A DNA stretch of 64,000 bases from Streptomyces uncialis (GCF_001905345.1 NZ_LFBV01000001.1:755321-819320); one strand, 5' to 3'. Positions 43,930 to 53,445 are shown, counted from the stretch's first letter. Notes: generated from the letters alone by a model not told the origin. A program made the numbers and translations.

Positions 43930-44358
43930 TCAGCAGACCGTGGAGGTGGAGCCGCCGGTGTTGTCGAGGAAACCGGTCGCGTGGGTGCAGTACGCGGTGG
44001 TGTTCGCGCCCGGACCCCAGAGTTCGGACCGTCTGGTGTTGTCGACCCGCGCTTCCCCGTAGTCGTTGCCGGAGTCGGAGTGGTTGACGATGTAGACGTA
44101 CAGGTCCCAGTCGGTCCGCGTGCTGCGGAACTGCTGCCATACGTAGAGGTAGGCGTAGTTGCGGCCACAGCCGGCGTACTGCTTGACCGAGGCCGCGTTC
44201 ATGCCGCCGACCGTGAGCACCCTGGTGCTGCCGATCTGGGAGACGGAACCGCAGCCGGACGGGGTACTGGCCGCCGCCGAAGGGGCGTTGACCAGCGAGA
44301 GGCCGGTGAGCGCCGCGAGGGCGCACACGATGGAGCCTGTTCGCGCGATGAGTCGCAT
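43930..44358 (-). CDS. Small secreted cysteine-containing protein
   Basis: 142 residues from the ATG at 44358; the frame upstream lacks a ribosome site. Signal peptide MRLIARTGSIVCALAALTGL with cleavage after APSAAAS. The mature part has four Cys (SGCGSVSQIGS, YAGCGRNYAYLY, AYCTHATGF and the C-terminal Cys), probably two disulfides, and many Tyr/Trp/Asn. No family recognised; it resembles small secreted Streptomyces proteins of unknown role. Confidence 0.75.
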   Translation of the reverse strand: MRLIARTGSIVCALAALTGLSLVNAPSAAASTPSGCGSVSQIGSTRVLTVGGMNAASVKQYAGCGRNYAYLYVWQQFRSTRTDWDLYVYIVNHSDSGNDYGEARVDNTRRSELWGPGANTTAYCTHATGFLDNTGGSTSTVC

Positions 44359-44549
44359 CCGTTGACCCCCAAGTGAATTGCGGGCAGGCGGAGGTGACGT
44401 TAATGGAATGGTCATACCGCCGCAATCGCCTTTGGCACGGGGGCGCCCTGAGTGCGGAATGCGGTGTGTGAGGTGACTGGACCGGCTTCGGTACGCCTTG
44501 CCGGTACGGCATTTGGGGATGATGGGGACGCGTCAAACAGCGGGTGGAC

Positions 44550-45488
44550 TCAGTCGGCCGGGCCCTCCGGGGTGACCTCGGCCAGTTCCAGGTACTCCGC
44601 GTAGACGCCCGCGTCGAACTCGCCCGCGACCGGCGCCCGTACGGTCGCCGCCGACAGGGCGACCGCGCGGGCCAGCCGGACGGGCCACGGTTCGCCGGAC
44701 ACCAGGCCCGACAGCAGCCCGGCGACCGCCGAGTCGCCCGCGCCGGTCGGGTTGCCGGACACCCGGGCGGGCGGGGCGGCCCGCCAGCGGCCCTCGGGGG
44801 TCACCGCGAGCAGTCCTTCGGGGCCGAGCGAGGCGACGACCGCGTGGGCGCCGCGGCGCCGGGTCTCCCGGACGGCCTGGGCGGGCTCATGGGAGCCCGT
44901 GAGTTCCGCCAGCTCGTCCGCGTTCGGCTTCACCATGTCGGGCCGGGCGGCGACGCCGCGGCGCAGCGGCTCCCCGCTGGTGTCGAGCAGCACCGGGACG
45001 GACGCGGCCCGCGCGGCTCTGACCAGCCGCGCGTACGCCCCGACCGGTACGCCCGGCGGCAGACTGCCGCACAGGGCCACCGCGGCGGCGGTCGGCAGCA
45101 GCGCGTCGTAGCGTTCCAGGAAGGTGTTCCACTCGGCCGGGGAGACCAGCGGGCCCGGTTCGTTGAGCTGGGTGGTGTCCCCGGTGGCCGCGTCGACCAC
45201 GGCGATCGTCCGGCGGGTGGCCCCGGCGACCGGTACCAGCGCGTCCGTGAGCGGACCGGCCTCGTCAAGTCCGGCGAGCGCCGTGCGCAGCGCCCGGCCC
45301 GTACCGCCCCCGGCGAAGCCGGTGACGGTCACCGGGTGGCCGAGGGCCGCGAGGACCCGGGCCACGTTCAGCCCCTTGCCGCCCGGCCGTTCGATCACCT
45401 CGGTGATCCGGTGCGAGGAGTGCGGACGCAGGGACGGCACCCGGTAGGTGAGGTCGAGCGCCGTGTTGAGCGTGACCGTCAGGATCAC
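44550..45488 (-). CDS. PfkB-family hexose-phosphate kinase (1-phosphofructokinase-like)
   Basis: 312 residues. Opens VILTVTLNTALDLTYRVPSL, as in FruK/LacC. It shows the glycine pair and substrate residues in PGGKGLNVARVLAALG, and the catalytic NPTGAGDSAVAGLLSG near the C-terminus. It phosphorylates a sugar phosphate (fructose-1-P or tagatose-6-P type); the GlcNAc neighbours point to a role in amino-sugar or hexose catabolism. The start is the GTG at 45488 behind GGGGGAGG. Ends the nagK-nagA unit. Confidence 0.88.
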   Translation of the reverse strand: MILTVTLNTALDLTYRVPSLRPHSSHRITEVIERPGGKGLNVARVLAALGHPVTVTGFAGGGTGRALRTALAGLDEAGPLTDALVPVAGATRRTIAVVDAATGDTTQLNEPGPLVSPAEWNTFLERYDALLPTAAAVALCGSLPPGVPVGAYARLVRAARAASVPVLLDTSGEPLRRGVAARPDMVKPNADELAELTGSHEPAQAVRETRRRGAHAVVASLGPEGLLAVTPEGRWRAAPPARVSGNPTGAGDSAVAGLLSGLVSGEPWPVRLARAVALSAATVRAPVAGEFDAGVYAEYLELAEVTPEGPAD

Positions 45489-45626
45489 CGTGAACCTCCC
45501 CCGGAAGGATTGCGTCCGCCGGGCCCCGAGGGGCTCCGGACCTGATCTTGTGCCGGGCCTGATCATGCCAAACGGAAGGCGGTCGGCACAGACCGCACTG
45601 CCGACCGCCGTCCCGCTGTCCGTAGG

Positions 45627-46772
45627 TCAGCCCAGCTCGGGCTCCACGATCCACTCGCCGCGGCGCATCACGCCCTTGAGGGCGAAGTCCGCGTCGAGGA
45701 CGACCAGGTCGGCGTACTTGCCGGGCTCCAGCGAGCCCACCGAGCCGGCGAGCCCGAGCAGCCGTGCGGGGTTGGCGGAGATCGCCTGGACGGCGGCCTC
45801 CACGGACAGCCCGTCGACGGTCACCGCGCGCTGGAAGGCGCGGTCCAGGGTCAGGGTGGAACCGGCGATGGAGCCGCCCTCCACCAGTCTGGCGACCCCG
45901 TCCTTGACCTCGACCTCCAGCGGGCCGAGCCGGTAGCTGCCGTCCCCGAACCCGGCCGCGTCCATGGCGTCGGTGATGAACGCCACACGCTCCGGACCCG
46001 CGTGATGGAAGGCCAGCTGGAGCGAGGCGGGGTGCAGATGGGTGCCGTCGTTGATCAGCTCGACGGTGACCCGGGGGTCCTCCAGGAGCGCCGCGATCGG
46101 GCCGGGCGAGCGGTGGCCGAGCGGCGGCATCGCGTTGAACAGATGCGTCGCGACGGTCGCGCCCGCGTCGATCGCCTCGACGGTCTGCTCGTACGTGGCG
46201 TCGGTGTGCCCGATCGCGGCGATCACCCCGTGCTCCACCAGCAGCCGTACGGAGTCGATCCCGCCGGGCAGCTCGGTGGCGAGGGTGACCATCCGGGCCT
46301 GGCCGCGGGCCGCGTCGATCAGCTTGCGGACCTCCGCCGGGTCGGGGTGGCGCAGCAGGGCCTCCGAGTGCGCGCCCTTGCGGCACGGCTCGATGAACGG
46401 GCCCTCGAAGTGGACGCCCGCGATCTCCCCCTGCTCGGCCAGCTCGGAGAGCAGTCCGGCGCGGTGGGCGAGGGTGTCCATCTCGCCGGTGACGGTGGAC
46501 GCGACCACGGTGGTCGTGCCGTGCTGCCGGTGGGTGCGCACGCCCCGGAGGATGTCGTCCACGCTGCCGTTGGTGAAGGAGGCGCCGCCGCCGCCGTGGT
46601 TGTGCATGTCCACGAAGCCGGGGACCAGCCAGTGGCCGGTCAGGTCGAGGGCGGGGGTGTCGGCGGTGAGGCCGCCGGTGATCCGCTCACCCTCCACGAT
46701 GACGCGTCCGCCGTCGACGGTCCCGGTGGGCAGCACCACCCGGGCACCGGCGAGCACTTTGCTAGGGGCCAT
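45627..46772 (-). CDS. nagA: N-acetylglucosamine-6-phosphate deacetylase
   Basis: 381 residues, usual length. Metal and substrate motifs: VPGFVDMHNHGGGGASFTNG, EGPFIEPCRKGAHSE, AIGHTDATYEQ, HLFNAMPPLGHRSPG, FITDAMDAAG. The enzyme converts GlcNAc-6-P to GlcN-6-P and acetate, the committed step of GlcNAc use. Its start overlaps the nagK stop, so the two are cotranslated and controlled from the dre-like site upstream of nagK. Confidence 0.96.
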   Translation of the reverse strand: MAPSKVLAGARVVLPTGTVDGGRVIVEGERITGGLTADTPALDLTGHWLVPGFVDMHNHGGGGASFTNGSVDDILRGVRTHRQHGTTTVVASTVTGEMDTLAHRAGLLSELAEQGEIAGVHFEGPFIEPCRKGAHSEALLRHPDPAEVRKLIDAARGQARMVTLATELPGGIDSVRLLVEHGVIAAIGHTDATYEQTVEAIDAGATVATHLFNAMPPLGHRSPGPIAALLEDPRVTVELINDGTHLHPASLQLAFHHAGPERVAFITDAMDAAGFGDGSYRLGPLEVEVKDGVARLVEGGSIAGSTLTLDRAFQRAVTVDGLSVEAAVQAISANPARLLGLAGSVGSLEPGKYADLVVLDADFALKGVMRRGEWIVEPELG

Positions 46773-47824
46773 CAGGCGGGTACCTCCGAGGAGTCAGATG
46801 GTCCGGACCGACGTGGTCCGGAATCGGATGCCGTGCCTTTCGTGACCGCGGTGGTGCCCCCGGCGCCGGTGCACAGGTCCCAGGCGAGCAGACCCGCGCC
46901 GAGGCAGCCGGCGGTGTCGCCGAGTGCCGCCGGGACGATCTCCGGCATCTTCTGGAAGGTGACGCGCCGCTCGACGGCCGCCCGCAGCGGGGTGAAGAGG
47001 GTTTCCCCGGCCTCCGCGAGACCGCCGCCGATGATCAGCATCCGCGGGTCCAGCAGGGTGAGCGCGGTGACGAGCCCGTCCGAGAGCGCGTCCACCGCCT
47101 CCTGCCAGACCTTGACGGCACGCGGATCGCCGGACTCCACGGCCTTCGCGCAGTCCGCCGCGTCCGCCCTCGGGTCGCCCGAGGCCTCGGCCCAGGCGCG
47201 GCTCACCGCGCCGGCCGACGCCAGCCGCTCCAGACAGCCGCGCTGTCCGCAGCTGCATTCCGGGCCGCCGGGCCGGACCACGATGTGGCCGATCTCACCC
47301 GCGTAGCCGTGTGCGCCCGGCTCTATCCGGCCGTCGATGCCGATGGCCCCCGCGATGCCGGTGCCGAGCGGGATGAAGAGGAAGCGGTCGGCGCCCTGGC
47401 CTGCGCCGATCCGTCCCTCGGCGAGCCCGCCGGTCCGTACGTCGTGGCCCAGGGCCACCGGAACACCGTCGAGACGGCCGCTGAGGAGCTTCCTCATGGG
47501 CACGTCCCGCCAGCCGAGGTTGGACGAGTAAACCGCGATGCCCTCCTCGGCGTCGACGATGCCGGGCACGGCCACTCCCGCGGCGGAAGCGGGCACGCCG
47601 AAGTTCTCCACGCCGTACGCACGAAGCTCCGCGGCGAAGTCGAGGATGCCCTCGACGACCGCTTCGGTACCGTGTTCACGGCCCGTCGCTCTGCGCGCCG
47701 TGTGGAGCAGCGTTCCGTCCTTGGCTACCAGGGCGGCCTTCATCCCGGTCCCGCCCACATCGAGGGCGATGACGTGTTTCCCGGCCGGGGCTCCGGGGGG
47801 TGTCACCCGGGTCGTTGCAGTCAC
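46772..47824 (-). CDS. nagK: ROK-family N-acetylglucosamine kinase
   Basis: 350 residues from the GTG at 47824. ATP motif ALDVGGTGMKAALV, active-site GHDVRTGGLAEGRIG, and the ROK zinc motif CSCGQRGCLE. Phosphorylates GlcNAc to GlcNAc-6-P for NagA. There is no N-terminal helix-turn-helix, so it is an enzyme rather than a ROK repressor. The frame is open to 48115, but that part overlaps the divergent lipoprotein and lacks a start signal. A DasR-type site lies 29 bp upstream. Confidence 0.9.
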   Translation of the reverse strand: MTATTRVTPPGAPAGKHVIALDVGGTGMKAALVAKDGTLLHTARRATGREHGTEAVVEGILDFAAELRAYGVENFGVPASAAGVAVPGIVDAEEGIAVYSSNLGWRDVPMRKLLSGRLDGVPVALGHDVRTGGLAEGRIGAGQGADRFLFIPLGTGIAGAIGIDGRIEPGAHGYAGEIGHIVVRPGGPECSCGQRGCLERLASAGAVSRAWAEASGDPRADAADCAKAVESGDPRAVKVWQEAVDALSDGLVTALTLLDPRMLIIGGGLAEAGETLFTPLRAAVERRVTFQKMPEIVPAALGDTAGCLGAGLLAWDLCTGAGGTTAVTKGTASDSGPRRSGPSDSSEVPA

Positions 47825-47852
47825 GGGGAACAGTGTCGCGTGTCGACCCGCG

Positions 47853-47868
47853 AGAGGTCTAGTCCAGT
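47853..47868. promoter_or_regulatory. DasR-responsive element (dre)
   Basis: AGAGGTCTAGTCCAGT matches the dre consensus ACTGGTCTAGACCAGT at 13 of 16 bases, keeping the GGTCTAG core. It sits in the divergent gap of nagK-nagA and the sugar-binding lipoprotein gene, where DasR is known to control nagKA in S. coelicolor. GlcN-6-P, made downstream, releases DasR. Confidence 0.8.
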
Positions 47869-48017
47869 TGCGGTACGTACCTTTGGTCACGGGCCGTTGC
47901 CTAAGTGATACGTGGCCGGTGTCGACCTCTTGCGCGCCCGCACGGGACACTCGCGGCCTACCGATTGCAGGGCCGCCCCCGGGGACAGGGCGGTCCGCCG
48001 AGGGCGGGGACACAGGC

Positions 48018-49286
48018 GTGCAGCGTCGCATGACAGGTCTGATCGCGGCGGGCGCCGCGCTGGGGATGACAGTGGTTCTCGCCGGGTGCGGGAGCCCGGG
48101 GGGATCAGAGGTCACTAAATTGACGCTGGTCGCAGCAGACTACGGAACTTCGGCTGAAAACACCTCCCGGAAGTACTGGGACAAGGTCATCGACGCGTTC
48201 GAGGAGAAACACTCCGGCATCGATGTCGAGGTGACCGTCCTGTCGTGGAACGACGTGGACGCCGAGGTCAAGAAGATGGTCGACGCGGGCGACGCGCCCG
48301 ACCTGGCCCAGATAGGCGCGTACGCGGACTACGCCGCCGCCGAGGAGCTCTACACGGTCGAGGACCTGCTCTCCATCCAGGTCCACGCGGACTTCCTGCC
48401 CACCCTCTCGGACGCCGGTGAGGTCGCCCGGGTCCAGTACGGGATGCCGTTCGCGTCCTCCACCCGGCTCCTCTTCTACAACAAGGACCTCTTCGAGCGG
48501 GCCGGGATCACCAAGGCCCCCCGGACCTGGGACGAACTCCAGGAGGCCGCGCGGCTCCTCAAGGACGAGGACGTCCTCTACCCCTACGCGCTGCCGCTGG
48601 GCCCCGAGGAGGCGCAGGGCGAGACGCTGATGTGGCTGCTGAGCGGTGGCGCGGGCTACACCGACGACATCGGCTCCTACCGCCTCGACTCCGAGGCCAA
48701 CGTACGGACCTTCGACTGGCTCAAGGACGAACTGGTCGGCGAGGGGCTGACCGGTCCCGTCCCGCCCGCCGAACTGAACCGGGCGGACGCGTTCGCCGCG
48801 TTCACCGACGGCAAGGTCGGGATGCTCAACGGCCACCCCACGCTGATGCAGAAGGCCGCGCAGAAGGGCGTCGACTTCGGGATGGTCCCCATGCCCGGGA
48901 TCAAGGGCGAGGCCGACGCCTCGATGGGGGTCGCCGACTGGATGATGGCGTTCCGCCAGAACGGCCACCAGGACGAGATCGGGGAGTTCCTCGACTTCGT
49001 CTACGCCAAGGAGAACGTCCTGGACTTCTCACGGCGCTACGACATGCTGCCCGTGACGGTCTCCGCGGCGGAGGAGATGGCGGGCAACGCGGACGACGCC
49101 GCACTGGTCACGTTCCTCGACGGGCTGCCGTCCGCCCAGCTGTACCCCGTCGGGAAGACCTCGTGGGCCCGGGTCAGCGCCGACATCAAACGACGGATCG
49201 GGACGGCGGTGACGGAGGGCGGGGACCCGGCGGTGGTCCTCAACGCACTTCAGCGGGGGGCCGCGCGAGCAGACCAACCGGAGTAG
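48018..49286 (+). CDS. ABC-type sugar-binding lipoprotein
   Basis: 422 residues. Signal peptide with lipobox (GMTVVLAGCGSPGG), so it is anchored outside the membrane. Solute-binding family 1 fold: VIDAFEEKHSGIDVEVTVLS, DAPDLAQIGAYADYA, LLFYNKDLFERAGI, TWDELQEAARLLKD. No permease or ATPase gene is adjacent, so it must use transporter parts encoded elsewhere (possibly with the shared ATPase MsiK, as for many Streptomyces sugar systems). Divergent from nagK and probably under the same DasR site. An amino sugar or oligosaccharide is the likely ligand. Confidence 0.9.
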   Translation: MQRRMTGLIAAGAALGMTVVLAGCGSPGGSEVTKLTLVAADYGTSAENTSRKYWDKVIDAFEEKHSGIDVEVTVLSWNDVDAEVKKMVDAGDAPDLAQIGAYADYAAAEELYTVEDLLSIQVHADFLPTLSDAGEVARVQYGMPFASSTRLLFYNKDLFERAGITKAPRTWDELQEAARLLKDEDVLYPYALPLGPEEAQGETLMWLLSGGAGYTDDIGSYRLDSEANVRTFDWLKDELVGEGLTGPVPPAELNRADAFAAFTDGKVGMLNGHPTLMQKAAQKGVDFGMVPMPGIKGEADASMGVADWMMAFRQNGHQDEIGEFLDFVYAKENVLDFSRRYDMLPVTVSAAEEMAGNADDAALVTFLDGLPSAQLYPVGKTSWARVSADIKRRIGTAVTEGGDPAVVLNALQRGAARADQPE

Positions 49287-49294
49287 TCCCCCGG

Positions 49295-49770
49295 TACCCC
49301 TCACGCCCCCGGGTCCCCCCGGGTGGGCGCGCTTGTTCCCGCACAGGTCGTCCGCGGGTGCGCAGTTCCCCGCGGGTCGCCTTCGCTCGCGCCCCTGGGG
49401 TTCGTCCGGGCCGGCGGAGTTGTTCCTGTGCCGTCGCTCGTGGGGTGCGCGGTTCCCCGCGCCCCTGGGGTTGTCCGGGTGGACGGGCTTTTTCCTGTGC
49501 GGGTATGTCCGGGGGTGCGCAGTTCCTCGCGCCCCTGGGTTCGTCCGGGTGGGCGGAGTTGTTCCTGTGCCGTCGTTCGTGGGGTGCGCAGTTCCCCGCG
49601 CCCCTGGGTTCGTCCGGGTGGACGGGCTTTTCCCTGTGCGGTCGTTCGGTGGTGGCGCAGTTCCCCGCGCCCCTGGGGTTGTCCGGGCTGGTGGAGTTGC
49701 TCCTGTGCGGTCGCTCGTGGGGTGCGCGGTTCCTCGCGCCCCTGAGGTGGCGGCCTTGTCCGGTGCGGGT
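49295..49770. repeat. Intergenic composite repeat block 5
   Basis: Six or more copies of GCGCAGTTCCCCGCGCCCCT-type sequence, spaced about 75 bp by GTCCGGGYGGACGGG-like links, all in one orientation. No core copy. Mirrored by block 6 on the other side of the DUF3263 gene. No gene supportable. Confidence 0.85.
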
Positions 49771-49787
49771 GGCGTACCGTGTTTTGG

Positions 49788-50024
49788 ATGGTGGGTGATG
49801 AGGGGCTGGGTGAGCGGGAGGTCGGGGTCCTCGCGCTGGAGCGGATGAGCTGGGCGAGTCCCGGGGCCAAGGAGCGGGCCATCCGTGAGCGGTTGGACAT
49901 GGCCCCCGTGCGCTACTACCAGCTGTTGAACGCGTTGCTGGACGACCCCCGGGCCCTGGCCCACGACCCCGTGACGGTCAACCGCCTGCGCCGGGTGAGA
50001 ACCACCCGCCGCACAGACCGCTGA
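49788..50024 (+). CDS. DUF3263 protein
   Basis: 78 residues matching DUF3263: ALERMSWASPGAKERAIRER, then ARYYQ-type MAPVRYYQLLNALLDDPRAL and VNRLRRVR. The family looks like a small helix-turn-helix protein found throughout Streptomyces, role unknown. ATG 49788 or GTG 49791 start. It is enclosed by two repeat blocks in opposite orientation. Confidence 0.88.
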   Translation: MVGDEGLGEREVGVLALERMSWASPGAKERAIRERLDMAPVRYYQLLNALLDDPRALAHDPVTVNRLRRVRTTRRTDR

Positions 50025-50044
50025 CCGCAGCCGACCGACTACCG

Positions 50045-50370
50045 CAAGCGGCGCGACCCCAGGGGCGTGAGGAACCGCGCACCCCCGGACGTACCCGCAC
50101 AGGAACAACTCCGCCAGCCCGGACAACCCCAGGGGCGCGGGGAACTGCGCACCCCCGGAGCGACGGCACAGGAAGAAGCCCGTCCACCCGGACAACCCCA
50201 GGGGCGCGGGGAACTGCGCACCCCACGAGCGACGGCGCAGGAACAAGCCCGTCCAGCCGGACGAACCCAGGGGCGCGAGCGAAGGCGACCCGCGGGGAAC
50301 TGCGCACCCACCGGACGACCCGCACCGGAACAAGTGCGCCCGGCACGGGGAACCCCGGGGCGAGGGGAGG
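50045..50370. repeat. Intergenic composite repeat block 6
   Basis: The inverse of block 5: AGGGGCGCGGGGAACTGCGC motifs at about 75-bp spacing with GGACAACCCC links. With block 5 it forms a large inverted repeat around the DUF3263 gene. No gene supportable. Confidence 0.85.
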
Positions 50371-50426
50371 GCGACGGCTCGCCGGTCCTCTGTCTGCCGG
50401 CCCGGCTAGGGCTACGCTCGGGGACC

Positions 50427-51278
50427 ATGGGCAGCCACCCGAACACCTTGCCGAGCCCCACCACCCCCGCCGGCCGCGAAGGCCTCCACCGTCTGCTCAC
50501 CGCCCCGGACCACGCGGTGATCGCCCTGGACTTCGACGGCACCCTCGCCCCGATCGTCGCCGACCCCGACCGGGCCCGGGCCCACGAGGGCGCCGTCCCC
50601 GCGCTCAGATCCCTCGGCCCCCTCGTCCGCTCGGTCGCCGTCATCACCGGCCGCCCGGCCCCCGTCGCCGTCCGCAACGGCGGCTTCGCCGGGGTCCCGG
50701 GCCTGGAGCACCTCGTCGTCCTCGGCCACTACGGCGCCGAACGCTGGGACGCCCGTACCGGCACGCTCACCGCGCCCGACCCGCATCCCGGCGTCGCCGC
50801 GGTCCGCGCGGAACTCCCCGCCGTCCTCGACTCCGCCGGTGTCCGGCAGGGCGCGTGGATCGAGGAGAAGGGCCACGCGGTCGCGGTCCACACCCGCCGC
50901 GCCGACGACCCGCAGGCCGCGTTCGACGCGCTGCGCACCCCGCTCGCCGCGCTCGCGTCCCGGCACGGCCTGATCGTGGAACCGGGCCGGATGGTCCTGG
51001 AACTGCGCCCCCCGGGCATGGACAAGGGCGTCGCCCTCACCCGGTACCTCAAGGAGACGGACGCCGCGGCCGTCCTGTACGCGGGCGACGACCTGGGCGA
51101 CATCCCCGCCTTCGCCGCGGTGGAGAAGCTGCGTTCCGGCGGCTTCCCCGGGCTGCTGGTGTGCAGCGGCAGCACCGAGGTGACGGAGCTGGCCGAGCGT
51201 TCCGACCTGGTCGTGGACGGCCCGGCGGGCGTCGTCGCGCTGCTGGCGTCCCTCGCGGCGGCCATCCGGACGCCCTGA
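50427..51278 (+). CDS. otsB: Trehalose-6-phosphate phosphatase
   Basis: 283 residues. HAD-type phosphatase with motif I ALDFDGTLAPIV (nucleophile Asp), motif II VAVITGRPAP and motif IV YAGDDLGDIPAF, plus the cap segment VLGHYGAERWD and EKGHAVAVHTRRA typical of OtsB. It removes phosphate from trehalose-6-P made by the convergent otsA. ATG 50427. The two genes end 61 bp apart around a hairpin. Confidence 0.93.
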   Translation: MGSHPNTLPSPTTPAGREGLHRLLTAPDHAVIALDFDGTLAPIVADPDRARAHEGAVPALRSLGPLVRSVAVITGRPAPVAVRNGGFAGVPGLEHLVVLGHYGAERWDARTGTLTAPDPHPGVAAVRAELPAVLDSAGVRQGAWIEEKGHAVAVHTRRADDPQAAFDALRTPLAALASRHGLIVEPGRMVLELRPPGMDKGVALTRYLKETDAAAVLYAGDDLGDIPAFAAVEKLRSGGFPGLLVCSGSTEVTELAERSDLVVDGPAGVVALLASLAAAIRTP

Positions 51279-51285
51279 CCGCCAC

Positions 51286-51335
51286 GGACCGGCGCCGACC
51301 ACCCGGAGAACGGTTCCCGGTGGCCGGTCCGGTCC
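51286..51335. terminator. Probable bidirectional terminator, otsB/otsA
   Basis: An imperfect inverted repeat (GGACCGG at 51286, CCGGTCC ending at 51335, with ACCACCCGG / CCCGGTGG inside) separates the convergent stops. Confidence 0.5.
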
Positions 51336-51339
51336 GTAC

Positions 51340-52779
51340 TCAGTCGTCCAGGGCCCGCAGCTGGTCCAGGAACCACCGGTCCGGGGGGAGCGCGGTGGCC
51401 GCCGCCGCGAGATGCTTGGTCCGCTCGGCCCGTTCGGCGTCGGGGGTGGACAGGCCCCGGTGCAGGGCGTCGGCGGTGGCGGTCACGTCGTACGGATTGA
51501 CCGTCAGCGAGTGCTCCCCCAGCTCCTCGAACGCGCCCGCCTCCCGGGACAGCACCAGGACGCAGCCCTGGTCGGAGACCACCGGGATCTCCTTCGCGAC
51601 GAGGTTCATCCCGTCCCGGACCGGGTTCACGAGGGCGACGTCCGCGAGGCGGTACGCGGCCAGGGACCGGGCGAAGTCGTCCTTCACATGCAGCACGACC
51701 GGCGTCCAGCCCTCCGTCCCGTACGCGCCGTTGATCTCCCCGGCGACCCTCGACACCTCCTCGGTGTACTCGCGGTAGACCGCGAGGTCCTGCCGCGACG
51801 GGTACGCGAACGCGATGTGCACCACCCGGCCGCGCCACTCGGGGTACCGCTCCAGCAGGTCCCGGTAGGCCAGCAGCCCGCGCACGATGTTCTTCGACAG
51901 TTCCGTACGGTCCACACGGACGACCGTCCGCCGCGGGCCGCCGTCCGGCGCGGTGCCGATCTGCTCGCGCAGGGCGGTCATCCGCTCCTCGACGTCCGCG
52001 CGGTGCGAGCGCTCCCGCAGGAACCCGGCGTCCGCGCCGAGCCCGTGCACCCCGATCCGGGTGCCGCCGGTACCGCCCAGGATCTCCTCGCAGCACGCGG
52101 TGAAGGCGTCCGCCCAGCGGTGGGTGAGGAACGCGGCCCGGTCCGCGCCGAGGATGCCCTTCAGCAGTTGCTCCGCCACGTCGTCCGGCAGCAGCCGGAA
52201 GTAGTCCACCGGGGCCCACGGGGTGTGCGAGAAGTGGCCGATCCGCAGATCGGGGCGCAGCGCGCGGAGCAGTCCCGGGACCAGGGCCAGGTGGTAGTCC
52301 TGAACGAGGACGGCGGCGCCCTCGGCCGCCTCGTCCGCGAGGGCGCGGGCGAACGCGGCGTTGTACGACTCGTAGGCGGCCCAGCGGGTGCGGAACTCCG
52401 TGTCGAACACGGGCTCCAGCGGGGTCTGGTACAGCATGTGGTGGACGAACCACAGGACGGAGTTCGCGATGCCGTTGTAGGCGTCGGCGTACACCTCCGG
52501 CGGGATGTCGAGCATCCGGACCCGCTGGTCGCCGGTGTCCTCCTGGGGCAGGGCGCCGCCGGTGCGGCGGACCGCCTCGCGGTCGCCGTCGCCGAGGGCG
52601 GCGCAGACCCAGACCGCGTCCGTGTCCGGGCCGATCGCGGAGAGGCCCGAGACGAGGCCGCCGCCGCCTCTGCGAGCTTGCAGGGTGCCGTCCTTCTGTA
52701 CGTCGTACGAGACCGGGCCGCGGTTCGACGCGACGAGGATCCTGGCGCCTTGCCCTTGCCCACCCTGAGAGAAACCCAT
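51340..52779 (-). CDS. otsA: Trehalose-6-phosphate synthase
   Basis: 479 residues, GT20 family. N-terminal RILVASNRGPVSY with RRGGGGLVSGL, acceptor site NSVLWFVHHMLYQ, VLVQDYHLALVPGLLR, HTPWAPVDYFRLLP, and C-terminal VALVNPVRDGMNLVAKEIP, the UDP-glucose site. Joins UDP-glucose and glucose-6-P to trehalose-6-P. The start is the ATG at 52779 (MGFSQGGQGQG). Trehalose protects spores and serves as reserve. Confidence 0.95.
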   Translation of the reverse strand: MGFSQGGQGQGARILVASNRGPVSYDVQKDGTLQARRGGGGLVSGLSAIGPDTDAVWVCAALGDGDREAVRRTGGALPQEDTGDQRVRMLDIPPEVYADAYNGIANSVLWFVHHMLYQTPLEPVFDTEFRTRWAAYESYNAAFARALADEAAEGAAVLVQDYHLALVPGLLRALRPDLRIGHFSHTPWAPVDYFRLLPDDVAEQLLKGILGADRAAFLTHRWADAFTACCEEILGGTGGTRIGVHGLGADAGFLRERSHRADVEERMTALREQIGTAPDGGPRRTVVRVDRTELSKNIVRGLLAYRDLLERYPEWRGRVVHIAFAYPSRQDLAVYREYTEEVSRVAGEINGAYGTEGWTPVVLHVKDDFARSLAAYRLADVALVNPVRDGMNLVAKEIPVVSDQGCVLVLSREAGAFEELGEHSLTVNPYDVTATADALHRGLSTPDAERAERTKHLAAAATALPPDRWFLDQLRALDD

Positions 52780-52854
52780 ACGGCGATACCTCGCCCACCC
52801 CCCTGCCCCCCAAACGTCCCATCGGCCCCCTGTCCGAGCACCCGGTGGATTTGC

Positions 52855-53445
52855 CCGCAGTTCGCCTTCGCTCGCGCTTCCGAGGTCCGTCCGGCGAGCG
52901 CACTCGTCCCCGCACAGGCCGTCCGTGGGTGCGCAGTTCCCCGCAGGCCGCCTTCGCTTGCGCCTCTGGGGTTCCCCACCTGGGCGTACCTGTTCCCGTG
53001 CGGGCCGTCCGTGGGTGCGCAGTTCCCCGCGCCCCTGGGTGCTGCCCCGGTTCGTTGTCCGTCGGGTGCGGGTCCGCCCTCGTCTTTTGCGCAGTTCCCC
53101 GCGCCCCTGAAGGGGCACCCCTCTCCTCGCGCAGTCGCGCTGCTGCGGGAGGGGGTGGGCGGGAATCTCTGCTCGCAGACTCCGATGCTCTTCAGTAGCT
53201 CCGCTGGACGTCGTACCGAGCGTGTCGGATCGAGGACGGAGAATCCCGACCGGCCCCGACCCGAAGAACAAGCCGGATGCGCCCCAAAGGGGCGCGGGGA
53301 ACTGCGCGAAACCACCGAGCGACGGCACAGGAACAAGCGCGTCCCCCCGGACAGACCTGGGAAGCGCAAGCGAAGGCGACCCGCGGGGAACTGCGCGAAA
53401 CCACCGGACGACGGCACAGGAAGCAAGTTGGCCCAGCACCGAGTA
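52855..53445. repeat. Intergenic composite repeat block 7
   Basis: Between the otsA start and the small membrane gene. Motifs in one orientation (52930-53110), the core of about 130 bp on the plus strand (53138-53275), then the inverse motif and two 88-bp-type units (53300-53430). It also lies upstream of otsA, so any otsA promoter must be within about 75 bp of its start. No gene. Confidence 0.85.

Noticed and set aside
47824..48115. N-terminal extension of nagK to 48115
   Set aside because: It would cover the dre site and the start of the divergent lipoprotein gene and adds a sequence with no ROK similarity.
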